DNA of 64,000 bases, taken from assembly GCA_942486035.1 (NCBI GenBank), contig CALNXK010000132.1, forward strand, positions 1,314,001 to 1,378,000, read 5' to 3'. Below, in pieces: positions 1-11,867 of the stretch (within the stretch, counting starts at the first letter, position 1; each line of letters begins with the position of its first letter). The notes below the pieces were generated by a model. The model was given only the letters and a program-made list of their open reading frames with translations, did not search any database and was not told the DNA's origin. Both the position numbers and the translations under genes were made by a program. Source of the DNA: Porites lobata. Lineage: Eukaryota > Cnidaria > Anthozoa > Scleractinia > Poritidae.

Positions 1-175
1 AACTGACTAGTTTTAGGTGACCGAGAAAATCTTCCTGTAAAATAGAGAAAAAATTGAGTTGGTCCAAATAAATGTGATATTTCTTCATGGGATAGGATAG
101 TCATCTTCCACTGAAAAAATCAGGGCAATCCGTGATAGACCGAAATTTGCCTTATCGGTTCTTACGCGGACAGCC

Positions 176-1521
176 TCTTAAGATTTCAGGCAACACGGTT
201 TTCCAAACTCCAGGAAGAGATTTCCAATTATTGACCTTTCTGCATCTTTACTCGCCAATTTCTACTAACATTTTTATTTTTTACAGTGAAAGAGGCATTT
301 GGATGGTGAATCCCTGGAGATATATACCCGGTTTTTTGAAAATCGGGCTACTAAAAGTCAGTCTCCCGCACTGATTGGTAATTTAATGGCCCTTGTTACT
401 TGAAAAGTAAAATCTCACCTCAAAAAGAAATTATTGAATAGATGAGCTTCCATTTGATAGAATCGTTTGTCTTGAAGGTAACCAAAGTGAAGTTTTCCTC
501 ATTAATCTGGAAAATAAGGCATTTTAAGGGGCAATTTTTAGTGTCGGTGTCACCGATTGCAAAGCCATTTCCCCAGTTCACCCCATTTTTCATTGAAACT
601 GGTCTCCCAAAAACAATCTAAGACAACACTGCTCAACAAAACCGAGTCCTACAACCACCAGTTCAACTGCTTGCTGACTAGGAACATTATCAACAGAGTG
701 GATCATTGCTTGCATGCAAACAGCACAAACAAACTGCATAAGAGTGCAACAACACACCAAACTTTACAACAACCCCACCCCCCTGAAATTTAACCAGGCT
801 ACCCCAAATGCAAACCAGATGATAGCCCTGTGTCTGTGCAATAATATGACACCCAGCCAGACACAACCCCTCTTTAATGTGAGGGAGATATTGAGCTTTG
901 AAAGACAGGGGTAAGCCCCAGTACCAAAACTTACCAAATCTGCACTCTAGCACAAAGCATAGTCTTTACGACAACCCCACCCCCCTTGAATTTCAACAGA
1001 CTACCCCAAGTGTACACCACATGATAGCCCTGTGTCTGTGCAACAACATGACAACCAGCCAGACACAACCCCTCCTTAATTTGAGGGAGACATTGAACTT
1101 TGAAAGACATGGGTAAGCCCAGGTACAAAAACTCAGCAATTCTGCACTTTACATAAAGCATAGTCTTTACAACAACCCCATCCCCCTAGAATTTAACTAG
1201 GCTACCCCAAATGAATATCAGATGATAGCCCTGTGTCTGTGCAACAACATGACACTTAGTTCGACTGAAGCCTTTCTCAAAAAATATTAGCTGGCCCAAC
1301 GGGGGCAACAGCCCGGCCCTACGGGCAGTGCTGTTGCCCCCGTTGTGCATGTTTTCTGAAATTTCCACTGATTTCTGTCAATTCCAGGAAGTTATTTTGA
1401 GCCCATGGTTAAGAGCTGAGGGTGGTTAGTCCTGAAGAGCGAGAGTTCTATTTTTACACTAAAAGTATCAGGGCTTTAAGCAAATTAAGTTTTGAAAGAT
1501 TAGCTGCAATGTGCTGGACTT
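176..1521. repeat. 1.35 kb tandem duplication, copy A
   Basis: The stretch starting near 176 reappears near 1525 with an offset of about 1,346-1,349 bases and only scattered mismatches, including the same run of single-copy-looking sequence (185-560 versus 1535-1905) and the same minisatellite start. Inside it, units beginning at 762, 964 and 1165 repeat at about 202 bases; each opens with a C-rich tract and carries a segment resembling CCAGCCAGACACAACCCCTC. The last unit of this copy breaks off near 1255 and is replaced by unrelated sequence with a strong hairpin at 1297-1345. The long open frames on both strands come from the periodic sequence and show no protein family, so I do not call genes here. 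Confidence 0.9.
1297..1345. repeat. Perfect 16-bp hairpin
   Basis: CAACGGGGGCAACAGC at 1297-1312 pairs exactly with its reverse complement at 1330-1345, leaving a 17-base GC-rich loop. It is much richer in GC than its surroundings and lies where copy A departs from copy B, so it is probably the core of a small inserted element. Confidence 0.8.
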
Positions 1522-1524
1522 GAC

Positions 1525-2674
1525 TTAAGATTTTAGGCAACCCGGTTTTCCAAACTCCAGGAATAGATTTCCAATTATTGACCTTTCTGCATCTTTACTG
1601 TCAATTTCTACTAACATTTTTATTTTTTACAGTGAAAGAGGCATTTGGATGGTGAATCCCTGGAGATATATACCCAGTTTTTTGAAAACCGGGCTACTAA
1701 AAGTCAGTCTCCCGCACTGATTGGTAATTTAATGGCCCTTGTTACTTGAAAAGTAAAATCTCACCTCAAAAAGAAATTATTGAATAGATGAGCTTCCATT
1801 TGATAGAATCGTTTGTCTTGAAGGTAACCAAAGTGAAGTTTTCCTCATTAATCTGGAAAATAAGGCATTTTAAGGGGCAATGTTTAGTGTCAGTGTCACC
1901 GATTGCAAAGCCATTTCCCCAGTTCACCCCATTTTTCATTGAAGCTGGTCTCCCAAAAACAATCTAAGCCGACACTGCTCAACAAAACCAAGTCCTACAA
2001 CCACCAGTTCAACTGCTTGCTGACTAGAAACATTGTCAACAGAGTGGGTCATTGCTTGCATGCAAACAGCACAAACAAACTGCATAAGAGTGCAAAAACA
2101 CACCAAACTTTTCAACAACCCCACCCCCCTGAAACTTAACCAGGTTACCCTAATTGCAAACCAGATGATAGCCCTGTTTCTATGCAATAACATGACACCC
2201 AGCCAGACACAACCCCTCTTTAATGTGAGGGAGACATTGAGCTTTGAAAGACAGGGGTAAGCCCCAGTACCAAAACCTACCAAATCTGCACTCTAGCACA
2301 AAGCATAGTCTTTACAACAACCCCACCCCCCTTGAATTTAAACGCACTACCCCAAGTGCATACCACATGATAGCCCTGTGTCTGTGCAACAACATGACAA
2401 CCAGCCAGACACAACCCCTCCTTAATTTGAAGGAGACATTGAGCTTTGAAAGACATGGGTAAGCCCAGGTACAAAAACTCAGCAATTCTGCACTTTACAG
2501 AAAGCATAGTCTTTACAACAACCCCATCCCCCTGGAATTTAACTAAGCTACCCCAAATGCAAAGCAGATGATATCCCTGTGTCTGTGCAACAACATGACA
2601 CCCAGCCAGATACAACCTCGCCTTAATTTGAGGGAGACATTGAGCTTTGAAAGACAGGGGTAAGCCCAGGTACA

Positions 2675-2706
<32 letters not shown>

Positions 2707-2712
2707 GCAATA
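1525..2712. repeat. 1.35 kb tandem duplication, copy B
   Basis: This is the second copy of the block that starts at 176. Its minisatellite units begin at 2108, 2310 and 2511, again at a period of about 202 bases. Unlike copy A, the third unit is complete and ends in a 38-base segment at 2675-2712. The reverse complement of that segment occurs at 12166-12203, where it borders a different minisatellite. Copy B therefore keeps what looks like a true edge of the underlying mobile element. Confidence 0.9.
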
Positions 2713-3510
2713 AGAATTGTAAGCAACTGCACCTGGCCATATTTGTATTGTCTTGGCGGCAAAAAAGGATTAAAGTGTAGCTTTAACTAGCGAAAGATGT
2801 TGGTCTCGATATTTTTTTGACCAACTAGTTAGATTTTACTAAAACAATTATTCTTCTCGCCCTCATAGCCCTCGCCATTCATCTCGCGTCAATAGCCCAT
2901 TCGGTCAATAGCCCATTCGGCCTTACTTTGTCAAATGTAGGCGAACCCAACATGCAGGGCTTGAATTCCTAGACACCTGAGAAAGAGAGAGAAAATTTCG
3001 TCGTTACTTGTTTACTTTCTCCATGAAAAGTGAAACTAGGGCGATTAAGCATTTTCACGAAGTATTCGTGCAAAAATGCAAAGAAGCTGATGTACAAAAA
3101 AGTGTGATGCTGGGGTAAAGTTGCTATTTTGGCCATCAAACGTATTTTTTGGGTTTCTTATTTGTTTTGCTTTTGTTACGTTCTCGTTGCCGTCGTTTCG
3201 ATGGATCTTAAAGTCGAAACACAAGAGGAAAGATTAAGGAGATGGCTTCATCGTATCTAGAACATTCTACTGTAGCCCTGATTGTCTTCGCTCTAAAACG
3301 GTGATCAAATTCTCAACAACGAAATATTTACAGACTATAAGTGAAATTTTCCCTTCCTTGATGTAGTCTTCCTTCTTAGGCTCTTCTTATCATGATAAAA
3401 TTTTAAAACGTTTGATTCTCTTTGTCTTGTTAGACAGGAAAAAATTTTTAATCGAACATGAAGCGTCTGGTCGGATGTGTTTCTGCCGATTTTTAAGAAA
3501 CCTTTACCCA
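2713..3510. other. No feature recognised
   Basis: AT-rich sequence between the tandem duplication and a possible small exon. I see no open frame with family resemblance, no RNA gene and no clear repeat, apart from a short direct duplication of a phrase (CAATAGCCCATTCGG) near 2890-2920. Confidence 0.5.
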
Positions 3511-3518
3511 GCCTTAAA

Positions 3519-3607
3519 ATGAAACTGGCGTTAGTTTTCGTTGCCGTGATGGTTCTTGTGAGAGACAGTGCTTTGTCATTATTTTGTCGTCCATACTTGG
3601 CCACACT
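3519..3607 (+). CDS. Possible first exon of a small secreted peptide
   Basis: An ATG at 3519 opens a 34-codon frame that ends at TAG 3621-3623. Its first 20 residues look like a signal peptide: a Lys at position 2, then a hydrophobic run (LALVFVAVMVLV) and a small-residue stretch ALS that would suit signal peptidase. A GT at 3608-3609 in the context CTTGTAAAT could be a splice donor, which would make this a signal-peptide exon. I find no mature-peptide exon nearby and recognise no family. It may be a chance frame; the composition of the first 20 residues is the only support. Confidence 0.25.
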
Positions 3608-3710
3608 TGTAAATCATAAATAGCTTATCACAAGTGATGTTAATATTAAAAAAATACCTGAACATAAAAATTTATGTATTCAGTTCGTTTCATGTTAAGT
3701 TGGACTTATG

Positions 3711-4112
3711 TTTCAACAGGCTAATGCGACAAAAGTGAGCGCATGTTTAATTCAAATCTGTCGAATTTAGCTGAGGTAAACGTCGAACTTCATATGCTTT
3801 TAATTCCCGAGTTGTTGTTGCTAATGTAGTTTTTCGTAATGGTGAGTACCATGACCAGTTCCTACCTTATTATTTCAACAGGCTAATGTGACAGAAGTCA
3901 CCGTATGTTTAATTCAAATCTGTCGAATTTAGCTGAGTAAACGTCGAACTTCATATGCATTTGATTCCCGAGTTTATTGGCTCTCTACATATGAAATTCG
4001 ACGTTTGAAGCGGGCCTCAGTCGAAGATGCGGCAAGAGTCGCATTTAAAATGCAAATATGTCGAATTTAACTGAGTGAAACGTCGAGCCTCATATCCATT
4101 TGATTGAATTCC
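3711..4112. repeat. Three spaced copies of a ~100 bp repeat
   Basis: Segments at 3711-3812, 3873-3974 and about 4021-4112 share a core that includes CTGTCGAATTTAGCTGAG followed by a CGTCGAACTTCATATGC-like stretch. The first two are 162 bases apart and nearly identical; the third is more diverged. The spacers between them are unrelated to the units. Confidence 0.8.
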
Positions 4113-5020
4113 TTAAGTTCTTCACAGATGAAATTCGATTTGTTTCCCGCAGAAACAACTTAAACATAAACATTGTAGTTCTGTTTCTTTCAGAGAGGGG
4201 TGGGGGGATTTTTGCGTGATACGGGATTAAGTGTTTTGAATTTTCGTGAAAGGTAAAAACACGAATTTATATTCAAATTCGTGAACTGTGAATGGTTTGC
4301 TTGTCGTGATACGTGAACTTTAAAATCTTTTATCCGATATTCGTGATTTTCAATTATTTTTTTCGTGAAAGTGAAAGTTACAACTGGAAAAAAATTTACT
4401 CTGAAGCCAGTGGACCTTCAAATGAACTTGTTTAAAAGGTTCCAAAGGACCTAAAGGCGTTCTCTTATATGTCCTAAATGACCTAGCCTGCTTTTCTAGG
4501 GCGGCGCTGCAGGTGAGGCATTTGCCCCACCAACTTTCAACTTTTGGATAACTCAAAATTGAGTACTAGGTTGAGATACTTTAGCGTGCAAGCTAAGATC
4601 CTTGGACTAGATGATCATACACTGTATGAGGCGATTTGATGTATTAGGATTCGTAGAAGAATCATTCTGAGATTTTATAAATAGATCAAAATCCTACAGT
4701 CTTTTGAATTTCGCCTGAAACAAAAAGACTTTAGATCTGTATAGTATTTCCTTGCGTGACCTGGACAGAAGTCGATTGATGAATGGGCCATCATTCGCAA
4801 AAGTGTAGATGCAGTTAACAGGAAGGATTTTTCCAAGGATCTTGATTCTGTCTGTGATTTTTTATGGAGACCACTTGGAGCGTAACTCGCTACCGCCACA
4901 GCTACAAACTCTCAGAACGCAGTTTGGTTAACTGAGACAGACCTTGGATTGAACTATGTAGTGGCATATCTGAGAAACCTCCCCAGTCGGTAGCTGTTGC
5001 TCCCTGGTGAAACTATTTTG
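4113..5020. other. No gene; CGTGA-rich stretch
   Basis: Between 4210 and 4375 the words CGTGAA and TTCGTGA recur about seven times, like a decayed minisatellite. The rest, to the start of the GATC-rich array, shows nothing I can name. Confidence 0.5.
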
Positions 5021-5029
5021 AGGATCTTC

Positions 5030-5335
5030 TAAGATCTTTAAAGATCTTTAGAAAAATCCTTGAGGATCCTAGTAAAGATCTTTGATCCTCAAAGATCCTT
5101 GCAAAGATCGTCAAGGATCCTTAAAATTTTTGCCAAGATCCTCAATTTTCTTACCAAGATCTTTGAGATCTTCCAAAATCTTGCAACGATCCTCAAGGAT
5201 CTTTGAGGATCTTCAAAGCCCTTGTCAAAATCTTTATAGATCTTCACTAGTCCTATTTAACAATCTATAGCATTACCAAAGATCTTAAAGGATATTTAAG
5301 GATCTTCAAAGATCTTGTGACAATCCTCAATCATT
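5030..5335. repeat. GATC-rich degenerate tandem array 1
   Basis: Imperfect repeats of an AAGATCTTT / AAGGATCCTT word, with roughly one GATC every 15 bases. Many units are themselves palindromic. The same kind of array returns at about 8045-8580 with different unit order, so the two are members of one family and not a single split array. Confidence 0.8.
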
Positions 5336-5351
5336 AATGTCAATATATTTA

Positions 5352-5584
5352 GTACGAAAGTGCTAAGTGGGGACACCATATTAACGTCTCCTGCAGGAGA
5401 CGGGACCGCCATTTTACGTGGTCATCCGAGCCACGCTAAGGTCTAGCCATGTGTAGGGTAAAAGGTAGTACATTCATTTCTTAATCATTTTAAGACCCTA
5501 AGTATTGGTCCGACCCCGTGAATTGAACCCACGACCTCCCTGGCTCTGCAGTCAAGCGTTCTACCGACTGAGCTAATCCTGCCA
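5352..5584 (-). repeat. tRNA-derived SINE
   Basis: Read on the minus strand, the element opens at 5584 with a tRNA-like head. An A-box-like TAGCTCAGTCGGTAGA is followed about 35 bases on by a B-box-like GGGTTCAATTC with a paired T arm. The anticodon and acceptor stems do not pair, so this is not a working tRNA gene; it is the pol III promoter head of a SINE. The body runs to about 5352 and contains the palindrome GTCTCCTGCAGGAGAC near 5387-5402. The exact 3' end and any target duplication were not resolved. Confidence 0.7.
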
Positions 5585-7450
5585 TGGTTGAAGGAAATCC
5601 CTAGCTGTTTGATTCCCCGCCTACTTGTTGTATTTACCGGGCAACTTGAAATCTTAATGACATCCCTGCCTACATGTTAAGACAACACATAAATATAGTG
5701 CAAAGTAACCTATAACTAGTCATGATTGAAAAAAATATAAACCATACACTGTTTGTAGAATCTCTGGACGGTGTTTTTCGACCAGCTGAAATATTCTCCT
5801 TTTTAAATTTTATTTTGCTCAACATACACATCACCGCATACATTTAACATTGGGATTTCAATTCTTTTGTTAAAAGTATCTCTTAAAATTGTAATAGTTA
5901 TGATAGTGGCCACTTGTTTACAGTTTCTACTTATTAAGGTATACCAAGTAACAGAAAAGCAATTTAGCACTCAATTTTACTGAAAAGACAAAGTAACTAA
6001 AGATCTTCGAATACTACAATCATTTATATGAAAAAAAAATGCTAAATGACTGTTTCTTTCAAATTCGCCGGACACCCTTCTGAACTGAATGTCCACCTAT
6101 CAGGCTAGTGCTAGTGCTCTGGTTAGCGATGTTCTTATGTACCTTATAATCATTATTTAAAGCCACCATCTCTGACTACATTTTTTCAGTGTGATATATA
6201 TTTATATTTCCTGGTAGTAGCACTTTAGTTATTAGTTAGGAGCTTGCCAATATATCTGTTATGAATATTGCAAGATGATATAATAAGTAAATTTTATGAA
6301 TCGAAGTTCAAATAAACAAACCTACAGGCTAAGTTTAACTTTCAAGTCATTATAACTGGAAACTTTTTTGCTTCTAACCTGTTGTAGACATTGCATGCAT
6401 GCGTATCGGAAACTTATGCTATTTCTTCTCCAATTTTTTTTATTTATCATTGGTCTTGACAAGTCTGCCACAACCTTGTAGGGCCAGAACATACAATGAC
6501 ATACTCCACTGACGATTTGCAACAAAGAGTACAATTATTTCTGCAGTAAACAAGAAGGAATCAATCGATGACATATCTGTGCATTCCTCTTGAATTTTAA
6601 TGCTAAAGCTTATCTCTGAAGTTTAAGCTTAATTACCCAGAGTTATTAGAAAACATACCTTTCTGCAATAATCTAGCTGAGTTAACTGACTTGGAAACAT
6701 GCTTGATGTGAACACAAACTTCGCAATTGATCACTTTGTCTCGAAAATAACATGGATAATAGAAAGACAGTCTTACGAAAATACTCTGTCGCTTGTGAAG
6801 TCCGCGTGAATTTGAACTATTCAACGGAAGATCATTTTACACTTTTCTGTTGGTTCAAAAGCCGCAAACATGGCGGCTAATCGAGAACTTGCTCCCGTTT
6901 GGTTTGAAAAAACAGTTATTTTCATCGTTGATTAGAATATTCTAACGCATTTGAAGTGTTAATTGCAAGAGATAAACTTAGCATTGTTCTTTTACGTTTG
7001 GAACGAAAATGCTGGACTACATTATAAATCAAAGCAGCGACGTAAAACGTGTTGTGGACGTTGTTCATGTTGGACAAGCTCACAGTTAGGCAAAACTGAT
7101 AAAACTAAAGAACACACCAAGACAACGCCATTTTATGGCCTCAGGGAACTATTTATTAATTGAACAAAGTGTATCAAAAAGAAACTCAAAAAGCATGTAA
7201 AGCAAGGAACTGTTCTCGTGTTCAAGTGGACTTTCGACCTACTAGGAACACAACTTACAGTAAGAAACAGTGAAAGTGGAAATGATTCTTGCAGTTAAAA
7301 AATGGACAATCTAAGTGGTTGAAAAAGAACCTGAAAAAATTAAGGCTTGACCGGGAAACGAATCCTGACCTTTGCGATTGATCGGGTGCAATATTAATGG
7401 TTGAAATGACATGAATAGAAATAATTATATGAAATGACTTGATCATATTT
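5585..7450. other. No feature recognised
   Basis: AT-rich sequence with no family-like open frames. A short frame at 6870 (ATGGCGGCTAATCG) ends after about 20 codons. I see no RNA gene and no strong inverted repeat. Confidence 0.45.
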
Positions 7451-7454
7451 TGAA

Positions 7455-7770
7455 CGCTGTGGCTATATGGCTGGTAACCGGTCAATGTTTTCAAAACACT
7501 AAATGACCGGCAGTCCTATATATTCTCAGTAAATTTCACTTTATCGAAAAAAACCTATCAGATATCGATTAAGAAAAGTCAAGCGATCCTGAATTGCTTT
7601 ACAGATCTCAAGTGTAGCGTTTGCTTTACGCTGGGCTCAGAAAACGAAACCATGCTTTGTGACACTTGAAACTTTTTTCAGGTCGACTGCCAGTAAAGGT
7701 GTTAAACACACTAAATGACCGGCAGTCCGGTATTTTCAATAAATTTGACTTATATAAGAATCCTAAAGGA
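7455..7770. mobile_element. Partial MITE, same family as 50335-50922
   Basis: The left end (CGCTGTGGCTATATGG at 7455) and the following 75 bases match the left end of the complete element at 50335. Internal sequence at 7555-7690 matches the reverse complement of about 50650-50815, and a piece of the opposite arm appears near 7700-7760. The right terminus is missing, so this copy is truncated or rearranged. Confidence 0.75.
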
Positions 7771-8044
7771 AACGAAAGAATCGACGCTGATGAGCTCTCG
7801 AAACGTCTCGATGTTACAAAATTATAAGCGATGGACTAGCTTCAAGTCAATTTATGCCACTGCATCTAAAAGAATTATGAATGCGAATAATTAACATATT
7901 TGCCGATCACGGTGTGCGAAGTTAAACTTCTTGCAATTTGATGTAAACATCACATTTTTAAAAGAAGAAATATAGTGCAATTTCAATATTTACTCAAGAA
8001 ATTTTTAAAACCCTCGGAAGATGAGTTTTCCCCAGAAATAAATA

Positions 8045-8580
8045 GAGGATCGTTTCAAGACTCTTCAAAAATCCTTAAAAAATACTGCAGATCAATTGTT
8101 TAAAGATGCTGATAAAAAATACTTTAGAAAAGGAACTTCAAAGGATCCTTGAGGGATCCTAATAAGTTCCTTAAAGAAAACTAGAAGATCTTTAAAGATC
8201 GTTAAAAAGATATTTTAAAGTTCAGCCCAAGGATCCTTGAAAGATCCTTGTAAGATCCTTAAAGAAAAATTGAGGATCTTTAAAGATGCTTCTAAAGATC
8301 TTTAAATGTTTAGCCCAAGGAGCCTATAAAGATCCTTGTATGATCCTTAGAAGATCCTCAAAGAAAACCTGAGGGTCTTGAAGGATAATCTTAAAATCCT
8401 GAAGGTCACCTTTCAGAGGATCTTTACAAGATCCATATAAAATCCTCAAGGAGCCTTGAAAGATCCTTTGAAGATCTTCGAAGTATTATCAGGTTCAAAG
8501 ATCTTTTGCAGGTCTTTGCAGGTCTTTGAAGACCTTTGGAAGATCATTGAAGATCCTCAAAGATCCTGTAAGGATTTTCA
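8045..8580. repeat. GATC-rich degenerate tandem array 2
   Basis: A longer member of the family seen at 5030: imperfect repeats of AAAGATCCTT-like words with several short internal duplications (for example GAAAGATCCTTGTA). It ends directly before the hAT remnant. Confidence 0.8.
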
Positions 8581-8599
8581 CCAGGGATTATTTCTCAGA

Positions 8600-8850
8600 C
8601 GTCTTTAACCTTGTATTAAAGCTAATTCTCGTTGTACGTACCACGAATGCTGAGTGAGCGCTCGGCTTCTGCCCCTAGAACGCTCAAGACGTATCTTCGA
8701 ACAGCTATGTCGCAAGAAAGATTGAATCACTCACCGCATGATTCTCCAGGTTCACAAGGAAACGACTGACAAATTGATCATGGGAGATATTGGAAATCAG
8801 TTTGTTTCAGCATCAAATGACAGGCAAAATCGCTATGGAAAATTTGGTGT
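8600..8850 (+). pseudogene. hAT transposase C-terminal remnant (hATC dimerisation region)
   Basis: Across two frames the sequence encodes a stretch like KLILVV..TNA, then LSERSASAPRTLKTYL and MSQERLN, then, after a frameshift near 8735, QVHKETTDKL. This order (SERSFS-type motif, LKTYLR, MSQERL, then an H-K-E/D segment) is the signature of the C-terminal dimerisation domain of hAT transposases of the ZMYM/P52rIPK-like group. At least two frame changes and one stop make it non-functional. No N-terminal or catalytic part is visible upstream, where the GATC array sits. The identification rests on motif recall, not alignment. Confidence 0.65.
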
Positions 8851-8859
8851 CAATTAAAA

Positions 8860-10400
8860 CTTTCTCAAACCACGGTATTGAACGCTAAAGGAAACTGACA
8901 ATTGATAATTTTCTACCAAAGTAAGATAAGTTCTATTGCTAAGCTGGAAAGGGTCATTAAGTTTTTCTTACTTTCTTGACCACAATGAAATCCTGGTTTT
9001 GCTCAAATTTTAGAGTTCAAGTTGCGCTAGATTGGATCCTAGAATATTTAAATTTTCAAAATTTCCCGGGAGAACATGTCCTCTCTATCGCGTCAATATT
9101 ACACGTGCACATATTCCCAGTCCCTCCCCCCCTCCCCCACCGCCCCCAAGGAAAAATTCCCGGCGCCACCGCTGCTTTTTCCGCTCTTGTCTCACCAGCT
9201 GAGAAAAGAGCACCTGCGATCCCGAGCTGGGAAACAACTTCCGCGACGTCAGTAGTTTTCAATCAATCATAATTCAGCTCTTATATTTTTGTGGAGCTAA
9301 CACGCGTGGGGTTAGCGTGGGGGCCTTGGGTGCATGTCCGAAGGTGACAATGAGCAAGTTTTTTTAATTAAAGGGAGCAATAAATTATGTAGATCCCATG
9401 GGTTTTTTTCATGGTAAAGAACAAATTCGAATACCCATAAACAGTAAGCACTCATCCCTTGAAGCTCTTAGGGACCCTTAAAGTAAGCGGCACATCATTG
9501 TCATCATTGATTACACTGGTTTGAAAGCAGAGTCCGAATAGCGTGGTCACCGTGATGGCTTATTTTTACTTTTTAAAGTCAGTGGTACGTTCATAGGACC
9601 CCTCTCCCTCTTCAGATCGTTTGACTTAATTCCAAAATCATTGTAATAATATGCAAATCAGGCTTAACACTGGCTTCGAAACGATTTGTTCGGTTGAACC
9701 TCTCTTTTTCGTTGCAGTTTTTCTTGTAGGTCATCGTAAGTTAAGTCTTTGAAGGGACCCTTATCTTTGACTTCATCAAGACGAATGAATAGTCAATGCA
9801 AGACTGAGAAGATTCCCAGCACGCTTAACAATTTTTGAAATAAATTGATACTATTGTTTGTTGTGAACAGTGAAGAGCCAGCCTCGTTCCCACGGTTCTC
9901 TCTCTTGCTCCGAGAAGCAAGTGAAGGGAAGAAGAGTAAATAATTATCGCTTTGACAAAAGTTACTCTGTCGAGGCCCGAGAGGACTTTGCCGCCTCGTT
10001 AATTATCAGCTGAAGGCACGGGTATTTGAAAATGTCAACAACACCCGAAAAAATAGTTTTGCATATTGCAAGAGAGAACGCTGGGAACAAGGTTGGTTAT
10101 ATACTTGCTGATATATCGTGCACCAATCGATAAATTAACCAAAGCGGAAAATCAAGGAAAATAACATAATAATCTTTAAACTTCCGTCTGGGTGGTGACT
10201 CGTGTAAACCTGACTTTTGCATTACCTCTCCCTTTTCAAGAACTGCACGTACGGAGTATCCAAATTTACGAAAAGTTGCTTTTGCACGTGCAAATCGAGC
10301 AAGATTTTCCGTATCCTGCTGTTGGCAGGGCACCGAGCAAATCTTTTTTGAAGTACAAACCCTAACAAGATAACTGTTTTGCTTTCAAAATATTTGTATC
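8860..10400. other. No gene; one GC-rich island
   Basis: About 9110-9240 is C-rich and GC-rich compared with its surroundings, with an open frame on each strand but no recognised domain. It could be a CpG-type promoter fragment or a piece of a repeat. The rest is AT-rich with no recognisable content. Confidence 0.4.
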
Positions 10401-11100
10401 GTAACAAGCCGAAATTAATGCATCTTCGGAGACCAAGGGGCAGTCAGTCGGGTCGGGAAAAAGAGTGGTGAAAGTTTTCAAGAACGGGCAAGAGAGCCCA
10501 TGGGATGCTACTGGGCCTCTTTGATGTCTTTTGGGAGCTCATTCCAGCTCCTCGCTGCTGAAAACCTGAAAGCATTTTTGCCATACTAGTCCTAACCTTT
10601 GGTAGTATCAAATTGTGGTTTGCGTTTCTCGTGCCTGCATTATAAATGTCACTAGACATTGTAAACTTAGCTCTTATGTAATTTGGTGCGAGATTGTTGG
10701 GGGCCTTAAAACTAAGATATTCCGCAACTACTCCAGTCTTTAATCAAATGGCAAGATATTTAGTTCTTTGAATAGAGGTCTTAAGGGAGTGTCCCATTAT
10801 TTTGTCCAAGATTATTCTGGCGCATCTTTTCTGCAATTTGACAATATCTTGGATGGCCGTTTGTTCTTGCATCCCCAGACAACCGCCCCATAGTTAAGTA
10901 TTGGCTGGATAATTGAGTTATAGAGCAGAGTTCTTGCTTTTGGGAAAAGAAATTTCTTTGTTCTTTTCAGCAGTCCAAGTCGCTTCCCTGTTTTTTCTTT
11001 AACGTAAGCCGCATGGTTTCCCCAGGTTAAACAGTTGTCTAACTTTATACCGAGTAGTTTACTTTCCACTACAGAATCAAGTTGGCCCTTATCGCTTTTA
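10400..11100 (-). pseudogene. CR1/L2-like LINE, C-terminal part of the reverse transcriptase ORF
   Basis: Minus-strand frames at 11100-10812 and 10659-10444 encode the region after the catalytic palm. It includes LLGIKLDNCLTW, LKRTKKFLF, YNSIIQPILNYGAVVWG, and then a NANHNLILPKVRTSMAK segment. These are typical of the thumb and tail of CR1/L2/Jockey-like non-LTR retrotransposons. The catalytic FADD motif and the endonuclease are absent, as expected of a 5'-truncated copy. Frameshifts near 10810 and 10660 break the frame. Upstream, the sequence passes into an unrelated repeat family. Confidence 0.85.
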
Positions 11101-11660
11101 GAAAACTGAGTGAAAACGGAAGTAGAGTTTTGGCATTCGTGAAAGGTGATTTGGCGCAAATTGTTTTTTTCTAAGTGTTAAGACATTTAGCAATACAAAT
11201 TTGGAAATGTCAGTGCCTGTTAAAAGGAAAAAGTTTTCGATTCCGATCAACGTGCGTAGCTAAACAATGGTTCGTTTATGTTCCATGCAAAGGCTCCCTA
11301 CTGAATGAGCAGAGAACAGGATCGAAATGTACCAATCACAGATAGACAATTTAAAGCGCATGTTTCCTGAGAGGTCATTTGAATTTGTTGCTTCTTTGAT
11401 CTTATTTTGTGATTGTTTTATTGTGTATGGCGAAATGGATGAACCATTTAGGGACAAGTTGGACGTTTTTTGATTCGAGTGGATTGCAAAGTAGGGATGA
11501 AAGGCAACTGTTGAAGAGGAGGAAGGTATCAATATGTTGTTGAAATACGTGTCTTGTGTGGCGACTTCACATAAAAATACACCCACCGTTCGCAATAAGC
11601 CCACACCAAAAAATGAAAGGCGTTTTCGGAATGGGCTGGTTCGCGGACTCAAGCTTAATG
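11100..11660 (-). repeat. Interspersed repeat family R1, minus-strand copy
   Basis: The reverse complement of this block matches 44280-44690 over most of its length, and part of it (11460-11560) matches 22250-22345. In both full copies a frame reads SISPYTI.QSQN.IK and SGNMRFKLSI.DWYISILF, with the same reading frame kept between them. I recognise no protein family. The copy abuts the LINE fragment at about 11100. Confidence 0.8.
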
Positions 11661-11867
11661 AAAGGAAATTATTGAGATAGTCAAAGACATGACGAAATCA
11701 ATTTTTAGAAAGTCAAGATTACACAAGTTTCTAGGAGAAAATATTTTGGGACAGAAATATATATAATATTTGAGAGTGAAGAGATTTCGACAACTGGAAA
11801 TGGGTAATGGTTCACGATAACCGTCACGAATATAGAGACATTAAATGACCACTTTGCCCACTATGAT

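Noticed and set aside
557..2762. Several open frames of 60-160 codons on both strands
   Set aside because: They repeat with the 202-base minisatellite and the 1.35 kb duplication, and their products are copies of one another without any family resemblance.
5507..5584. A tRNA gene on the minus strand
   Set aside because: The A and B boxes and T arm are present, but the acceptor and anticodon stems do not pair, and a non-tRNA body follows. Read as a SINE head.
9056..9262. Minus-strand frame in the GC-rich island (VAEVVSQLGIAGALFS...)
   Set aside because: Open because of high GC; no family recognised and no splice or start evidence strong enough to call it.
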